From: Simmondsia chinensis
Taxonomy: Eukaryota > Streptophyta > Magnoliopsida > Caryophyllales > Simmondsiaceae
Assembly: GCA_018398585.1 (NCBI GenBank)
Contig: JAGTTD010000010.1
Coordinates: 637,501 to 701,500, forward strand
Reading direction: 5' to 3'
DNA length: 64,000 nucleotides
Part shown: positions 57,069 to 64,000 of the stretch, one piece after another
Numbering within the stretch: the stretch's first letter is position 1
Layout: each line of letters starts with the position of its first letter
Position numbers and translations under genes: made by a program
The notes under the pieces: generated by a model
What the model was told of the DNA's origin: nothing
Seen by the model: only the letters and a program-made list of their open reading frames with translations
Database searches by the model: none

Positions 57069-57165
57069 ATGAGTGTCCTTTATTGGAATTGTCAAGGGTT
57101 GGACAATCCCTTCACAGTTAAAAATCTTTTGGAACTAAACAACAAATTCAGGCCCGATATTTTAT
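57069..57165 (+). pseudogene. 5' fragment of LINE ORF2 (endonuclease N-terminus)
   Basis: From ATG 57069 the frame reads MSVLYWNCQGLDNP, then FTVKNLLELNNKFRPDILY, then stops. This is the start of the L1-like ORF2 apurinic endonuclease domain (catalytic Asn in WNCQG). It breaks off just where the minus-strand LINE at 62531 begins (LTETKNKRN), as if the two were halves of one copy. Confidence 0.7.
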
Positions 57166-57302
57166 ATTGAATTGGAATTTTTGTTATGCCCAGTCTGGAT
57201 TAACCATAATTTGACCTGCATCCGACATTCGATAGCTTCAAAAACAAATGGTGTGAAGCGCAATTAATATCTATTTCATCATGTATTGAGAACACTTAAG
57301 CG

Positions 57303-57795
57303 GTGTAAATGAGTCGAGTTTGAGTTGAGCTCTTGTTGAAACTCTTTTTATTATTTAAGCTTGGTATGATAAGAGTTTAGTGTGTTCGGTAATCAACTCG
57401 GCTCGTTATCGAGTCGATTTGAGCTCGTTATCAAGTTGAGTCGAAGGTCGTTATTGAGCTGAATCAAGCCCATAACAAAGCTAAATTTGCTATCAAGTCA
57501 AGTTCATTATCGAGTTGACCTATTCAAATCAAGTTATTACCAACTATTTTTGTGCTAATGCTGACAATTAAAACGTCCTTAGTGAGTTTTTAGCAAACCC
57601 TTAATGAGCTTTTAACACACTTATCAAGCCCTTATCAAACTATTCGCATACGTCTCCGAGCCGAACATCCCCTTGTTCAAACTCGGCTCGTTAAGCTTGA
57701 GCATGCTTTAATTTGGCTTGATAAACTATCAAGTCCCCAAAATGAATACAAATGAGTCGTCATTTTCAAACACGAGTAGTTCATTAAACGTTCGA
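57303..57795. mobile_element. hAT-type MITE, inverted relative of the 37-kb copy
   Basis: GCGGTGTAAATGAGTCGAG at the left, and at the right CACGAGTAGTTCATTAAACG and TCGATTTGTTTATACTC. The interior has GTTATCGAGTCGA and TTGATAAACTATCAAG words. Confidence 0.5.
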
Positions 57796-57932
57796 TTTGT
57801 TTATACTCTTGATTTCATCAGACCAGGTTATACGCATTACTGGGCCAAAATTGGCTTCAAACAAAGTGACAGATTCGTGATTGCACCTTTAAATTGGCGA
57901 ATTATTCCCAACATTCCTAGCATAGGCAACTA

Positions 57933-58133
57933 GGAAGTCCTCCGAAGTTAAGCGTGCTTGGGCGAGAATAGTACCAGGATGGGTGAACTTCTGGGAAGTC
58001 CTCACCCTCAGGTTAGGGGAACTGGAAAACAGCCTCTCTTCAGGTTAATACCCTGAAGGGGAAAGGCTGCGTACACTCCTCCCCCTCGACACTGCGTAGG
58101 CGGGAGCCCTTAAGGCACCTGGTATGTTCCTTT
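57933..58133 (+). mobile_element. 5S rRNA-headed SINE, copy 3, with perfect 20-bp target duplication
   Basis: The direct repeat ATTCCTAGCATAGGCAACTA is identical at 57913-57932 and 58134-58153. Between them is a 5'-shortened 5S head (TCCGAAGTTAAGCGTGCTTG, GGCGAGAATAGTACCAGGAT, GGGTGAACTTCTGGGAAGTC). The body CCTCAGGTTAGGGGAACTGG, GGGGAAAGGCTGCGTACACT and GCGTAGGCGGGAGCCCTTAA follows. It ends GGTATGTTCCTTT instead of a TTG run. The intact duplication indicates a relatively recent insertion. Confidence 0.88.
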
Positions 58134-58153
58134 ATTCCTAGCATAGGCAACTA

Positions 58154-58446
58154 CGGTATACAAATTTTTTTACTATACAAGTTCAAAAAGGCATAAACGT
58201 GCAGGACAGGGCCTTAAGGCAAGAAATACTAAGACAAAAGAACCAAAATCCGAATCCCAACCAAAAGTAAAACCAAAAAACCAAAGATATAATCAACCAT
58301 ACATTGAAACAACCAAACAAATGATTTTATGAAATTTATATATCAACTAACCTTTTATTAAATCACATAACCCTGATAAATATAGAAAAATTTACTTGAT
58401 TTGGTCAATTATATCCAGTTTGTCATTATCGGTATAATTTTTGTTT
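58154..58446. other. Short spacer, nothing recognisable
   Basis: AT-rich sequence between the 5S SINE and the LINE tail. No gene or repeat recognised. Confidence 0.3.
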
Positions 58447-61400
58447 TTTTTTTTTTTTTTTGAACATAAAGAGGCCCGCAGGCAAGAACTACATTGCTAA
58501 AAGATCATTGTTTACAAGGGAAGCAAGTGCGGGAGGGCACTTCTCCCACCAGCCATGCGAACATCGACCATCAAAATGACGAGAAGCAACAAAGTGGGCT
58601 ATCCTATTGCAAGATCTAGGCGCCCAACGAAAGAAGAAAGCATCAAAAGAACTCGAAGAGGACATAATAGCGATGTCCTCAATAACAACCATACAATCCC
58701 ATGAAGGGGAGACACGATTCAGAATAAAGTCAATAGCCTGTTTGCAATCCGACTCAACAATCACATTTTTGCAACCGAAAGAGGAGGCAAAGGAACAAGC
58801 AGCACGAATAGCCATGGCTTCAACAACAAGGGGAGAAGACGCAAGCATGGATCTGCACCAACCTCCTATGATATGGCCCGAGCATGAACGTGCGACGATT
58901 GCGAGAGCAGATGGGGAGGCGTCCAAAAAAGCAGCATCGGTATTGATCTTGATCCAGCCCAACAGAGGAGGCTCCCATCTGGAAGGGATATTGTGAACAG
59001 TAGCTAGAGGGACAGTTGGTGCTCCAGGATCGCGATGATGAAGAGACTCGAGCTCAAAAGCAGCAACAGCAGCCTTAAGAGCCACTTGACCTGGATCAAA
59101 CATAATATTTTTGAAAATGAAGTCACATCTGGCCTTCCAAATTTCCTAACATAAAGAAGCAACCCTGTTAAGATCATCATTAGAGAAACACGGGTTTGTA
59201 CACATCGATTCCCGCCAATATTAGAGGCTCTGGAAGCCCTCATTGGATGGTTTGAAGCTTAAGGAGGATGCAAACCAAGCAACCCTCGCCCACGGGCAAA
59301 AGAACATGAGGTGCTCGGTGGTTTCAGGGATACCACCATGCCAGGGACAAAAGGAAAGAGGTTTGAGCTTTCTTTTCCAAAGATTTTTGGACGTTGCAAG
59401 AGAATTTGAAAGAGCTCTTCACATGAAAGGTTTGACTTTTGGAGCGGAGGAAAGGAAACATAAAGCACGCCAACTTTTTGGGGAACAACCCCTAAAGCTT
59501 GAAGATGCAAAATCCAAATTCATCAAATCATGAAAAGCTACCCAGGCTTGATAACTAGATTTAACAAAGTATGACCCTTGCTTAGGGAAGTGCCAAATCA
59601 GAGAATCATCTCAAAAAGGGTTCCCCACGGGAATGGAAGTGATAGCTTTAATATCCTCGGAAGAGAAGAAGCGGGAAAGAAGATCAACTTTCCATCTTTT
59701 TGAATCAGGGCAAATAAGTTGAGAAACCAGTGACAAACACGGATCCCCCCTCGGTCTGGAGCCAACTGAGAAGGACGGGAGACTCGGGATCCATTTGTCT
59801 CTCCAAATATCGATAGATTTGCCATTATTAACATTTCATCGAATGCCCTTAACAATAAAGTCCCGCCCCTCTATAAAGCTCCTCCATCCCCAAGAGGGGT
59901 TGTGGCCAAGGGAAGCGTAAAAAATAGAGCCAGTTCTGAAATAAGTCCCTTTAAGAATACGGACCCAAAACGCACTAGGGTCTTGGATAGCACGCCACAC
60001 TTGTTTAGCAATGACGGCAATGTTGACACCGCATAGATCCCTAAAGCCGAGCCCCCCCAAATCTTTTGGTTTAGTAAGTTTATCCAAACTACTCCAATGG
60101 ACCCCTTTATCCTCCCAAGAACCCCCCTTCCACCAAAAACGAGCAATCGCACTATTAATTTTTCTTGTGAATGTGGTCGGAAGTTTGTAACATGACATGA
60201 CAAAATTGGGGATGGCAGAGATGACAGATTTGAGAAGCACCTCCCTACTCGCATGGGACAGGAGTTTAGATTTCCAACCTTGAAATTTTCCTCTAATTTT
60301 GTCAAAGAGGAAATTTAGTGCAATTTTTTTTGACTGACCCCACAATTTGCGAGCCTAGATATTTATCCTCTTCTTTAAGGAGGCCCACCTCCAAAATATC
60401 AAGGCATTCTTTCCTATCTCACAAAGGGGTGTTGGAGGAGAAGAAAGCATGAGATTTTTGGAGGTTAACCTCTTGACCCGAGGCTCCACAAAAGAGGTTG
60501 AGGGTGGACTTGATATGAAGACAATTTCTAGCTGTGGCTTGAAAGAACAGGACACAATCATCAGCAAAAAATAAGTGAGATAACGACGGACACTTGGATT
60601 TAATTTTGAAATTGTTCCATTCTCCCTTCCTTTCAGCGTCATTGATAAGGACTGAAAGGGTTTCCATAATGAAGAGGAAGAGGAAAGGAGAAAGGGGGTC
60701 ACCTTGTCTAAGACCTCTTGAAATCTCAAAGTTATCGATTCTCTCACGGTTAACGACCGGGCTAATTTTGACTGTGGAGAGACATTCCATTACCCAACCC
60801 CGAAAGTTTCACAGAATCCTAACTTTATTAAAACTTTTTCAAGAAAATTCCATTCCAATTGATCATAAGCTTTCGTAAGGTCAAGTTTGGGGGCCATATA
60901 ATGTTTACCCCCTTTCTTTTTGTTTTTGAGCGCATGGAAAGCTTCATGAGCAACGAGAATATTATCTTATATTTGTCTCCCTTTAATGAAGGCAGATTGG
61001 AAAGGGGGGATGATATAGTTCATAAAAGGTTTTAGACGATTAGAAATGATTTTGGAAATGATTTTATAACTAAAATTGCAAACACCAATTGGACAGAAAT
61101 GGTTTAAGGACGTCGGTTTTTTGTTTTTTGGAATTAAAACAATGTTGGTATTATTGAGATTTTTTAACACTTTTCCATTTTGAAAGAAACTTTCAACCGC
61201 TTCGCAAACGTCATTTGCAATAATATCCCAACAAGAGGTGTAAAAAATACCAGGAAACCCATTGGGGCCCGGTGCTTTGTGGCCCCCAAGCTGCTTTGCG
61301 GCCGACCATATCTCCTCACGTGACACCTGCTCAGTAAGCTCTTGGTTCATGAAGGGATTGACTTTTTCTTGGATTAGTTGGGTCACTTCCTCCACTCTTG

Positions 61401-62531
61401 TAGTGGTCCGACTTTGATAGAGCATCTTAAAGTGGGACGAGACAAGGTGCTTGCTGGTAGCCGGTTCAACTACCCACTCACCATCACTGCCCTTGAGTCG
61501 TTTGATCTCATTTTTCTTGTTTCTGTAAATTGTGGAAGCGTGGAAGAATCGAGAATTCTGATCCCCGTAAGAAATCCAATTAATCCTCGATCACTGGTGC
61601 CAGTGCCTCTCTTCCTTTTCCCACCAATCCATAAGCTCTTTTTTCAAGTTCTCTTCCTCTTCCTTTTCAGTTTGCATATTTCCTCTACTTTGAAGTTCAG
61701 TTAAACGTTTGGAGATGAACTCAAATCTGACCTTACGTTCCTTCCTTCTAGAAATGCTCCAATCCTTTAGGTTTTTACGACATGACTGAGTTTTCGTCAC
61801 GAGCCTAAACATTCTAGACCCTCTACCGTTATACATCCATCCTTGATGAATCGTATCCCTACAATCGTCCTCAAGGAGCTATTTAGTTTCAAATTTGAAA
61901 GCTCGATTTGATTTTCTATTTTCTCCTTCAAGGAGTAAGAGAAGAGGAGAGTGATCTGAACCAATAGCGGGAAGAAGAGTGACCGAAGCTTAGGAAATAA
62001 AGATTGCCACTCATAATTCCCCGCCACCTTATCAATACACGCTTTCACATTCCTTTTACCCCCTTGTTTATTGGACCATGAAAATTGGCACCCTTTAGAT
62101 GGGAGTTCAATTAGGTTACAAACATCAAAAAAATCCAACAACCAAGAGAGTTGATAATCAGATACATCGTTACCAAAGAGTTTGTCTTGAGGCGATGAGA
62201 TGGAATTGAAATCCCCCGAGAAGACAATAGGAGTGCTACAATTCTCAAATTCCTTCTGAAAAGATCTCCAAAAAGCTGGTCTTTTGTCTCTATTCGGCTC
62301 ACCATACAAGAAAATATGGGACCACTCCTTATCGAACCCAGGGTCCGAGATTTTTGCTTCGATGAACCTATCTGTGACTTTCCCGATCTCAAGCATAAAG
62401 ATGTTATTCCAAAAAATAACCACGCCCCCTGACAGCCCCTTAGGGTCCATAGTAAAGGAGTACTGGAAATTGAGCCTTCTACCAATATAGTTAATGTAGT
62501 TTCTTTTGTTTTTCGTTTCCGTCAAATCCAA
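58447..62531 (-). pseudogene. L1-like LINE, nearly full ORF2, decayed (about 4.1 kb)
   Basis: On the minus strand the order is: endonuclease (62531-61797: LSGGVVIFWNN, IVFSGDFNSISSPQDKLFG, KGCQFSWSNKQGG); reverse transcriptase (61425-60419: GHKAPGPNGFPGIFY, FQSAFIKGRQI, PKLDLTKAYDQLEWNFL, RGLRQGDPLSPFLF, HLFFADDCVLFF); thumb (KGVHWSSLDKLTKPKDLGGL, GFRDLCGVN); and RNase H (59000-58489: GWIKINTDAAF, VVEAMAIRAAC, VIVESDCKQAIDFI). It ends GGGCCTCTTTATGTTC plus about 17 A (plus-strand T run 58447-58464). Many stops and shifts; the first about 35 residues of ORF2 are absent. It cannot be mobile. Confidence 0.9.
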
Positions 62532-62978
62532 CCCGCTGAGTTAATTGTCAACCCATAACTAACATTTTTTCAATAATTAGCGATAAAGTCGCAATACAAA
62601 ACAAGAAACTCATATAAACGAGCTCTGAGTCAACCCGTATAAAAACAAGAAACAAAAAGACAAAAAACAGTACGCTACAACTTTACTATCCCCTACACTC
62701 GTTTGGAATCAAGATCAAAGTGAATAAGCATACAGTTACATCACCTGCTGCCCAATTCAGTCAAATCTTAAGGGAAAATGCTAAGCAGCAGCTACATTTT
62801 AAATGTCTCACATCACAACATAAATAAGCAACGGCGATTAGATATGATAAGAAAAAAGGATTTCCGTCAAAATAAACGGAGCGTTTAGGGCTTTTCTTCT
62901 TTGTCAAGAAAGGGAGAACAAAAGGGTAACAAAATTACAACAATAATGCAGAACAAGCACCACCTTCAGCTACCATCA
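62532..62978. other. Spacer and 3' UTR of diaminopimelate decarboxylase
   Basis: AT-rich sequence between the LINE edge and the stop codon at 62979. The part nearest the stop is probably 3' UTR. No other feature. Confidence 0.35.
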
Positions 62979-63871
<893 letters not shown>

Positions 63872-64000
63872 CTACATTACCCAAAAATACCCCCTTCATC
63901 AAATACCCTGAATTTCATTCTTCATTTTAAAACTAGGCCTGATAATGGATTAGATTTTAATCTAAGAAACTGATCTGATTCCCAAATATGATTTAAACCC
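63872..64000 (-). other. Upstream intron of diaminopimelate decarboxylase
   Basis: Sequence beyond the acceptor at 63872-63873 (read on minus). No further exon is visible before the window ends. Confidence 0.4.

Noticed and set aside
58607..58996. 129-aa plus-strand protein
   Set aside because: Antisense shadow of the LINE RNase H region.
57069..62531. Twin-priming 5' inversion of the LINE
   Set aside because: Twin priming would place the inverted 5' piece next to the LINE's 5' break (right of 62531), but the piece lies beyond the poly(A) end, so a later chromosomal inversion fits better.

Overview
This 64 kb window is nuclear DNA of a flowering plant, almost certainly a eudicot. The genes are split by many GT-AG introns, the spacers are AT-rich, and the sequence is dense with plant transposable elements. 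The species cannot be read from the sequence; SINEs with a 5S rRNA head would be compatible with an asterid such as a member of the Ericales, but that is a guess.

Six protein-coding genes can be assembled from exon sequence with consistent splice phases: (1) a CIB1-like bHLH transcription factor on + (115-6823, 7 exons, 443 aa); (2) a type II pectin methylesterase on - (12882-19144, 5 exons, 370 aa); (3) the ribosome-biogenesis protein SAS10/UTP3 on + (27098-37994, 16 exons, 671 aa); (4) the ER-retrieval receptor RER1 on - (40465-44253, 3 exons, 186 aa), with a decayed tandem copy of its first exon inside its own intron; (5) a conserved plant protein of unknown function on + (50961-56140, 4 coding exons including one of 26 nt, 548 aa); (6) the last two exons of diaminopimelate decarboxylase on - at the right edge (62979-63871). 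They look like independent, mostly housekeeping plant genes, not a functional cluster.

Nearly everything else is mobile DNA. The main families are: very small LTR retrotransposons of the TRIM/SMART type (about 293 bp, 72-bp LTRs, initiator-Met tRNA primer site), seven loci, two of them tandem arrays; SINEs with a 5S rRNA-derived head and a TTG-repeat tail, three headed and two truncated copies, one with a perfect 20-bp target duplication; tRNA-derived SINEs; L1-like LINEs (one about 4.1 kb, two fragments, plus a stray 5' piece on the opposite strand); a 3.1-kb hAT transposon with perfect 8-bp duplication inside the pectinesterase intron; a family of 0.4-0.5-kb hAT-type MITEs full of AGCTCGA-like words; and AT-rich fold-back MITEs, one split by a LINE.

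Region by region: 0-7 kb bHLH gene; 7-12.8 kb retroposon debris, a triplicated unit near 10-11.4 kb and a duplicated block near 12 kb; 12.9-19.2 kb pectinesterase with a transposon-filled first intron; 19.3-26 kb a cluster of SMARTs and SINEs; 26-38 kb SAS10; 38-40 kb nested fold-backs; 40-44.6 kb RER1; 45-48.6 kb fold-backs plus LINE; 48.6-56.1 kb the unknown gene; 56-62.5 kb LINE-rich; 63-64 kb diaminopimelate decarboxylase. All coordinates were read by eye; element edges other than those fixed by target duplications are approximate.
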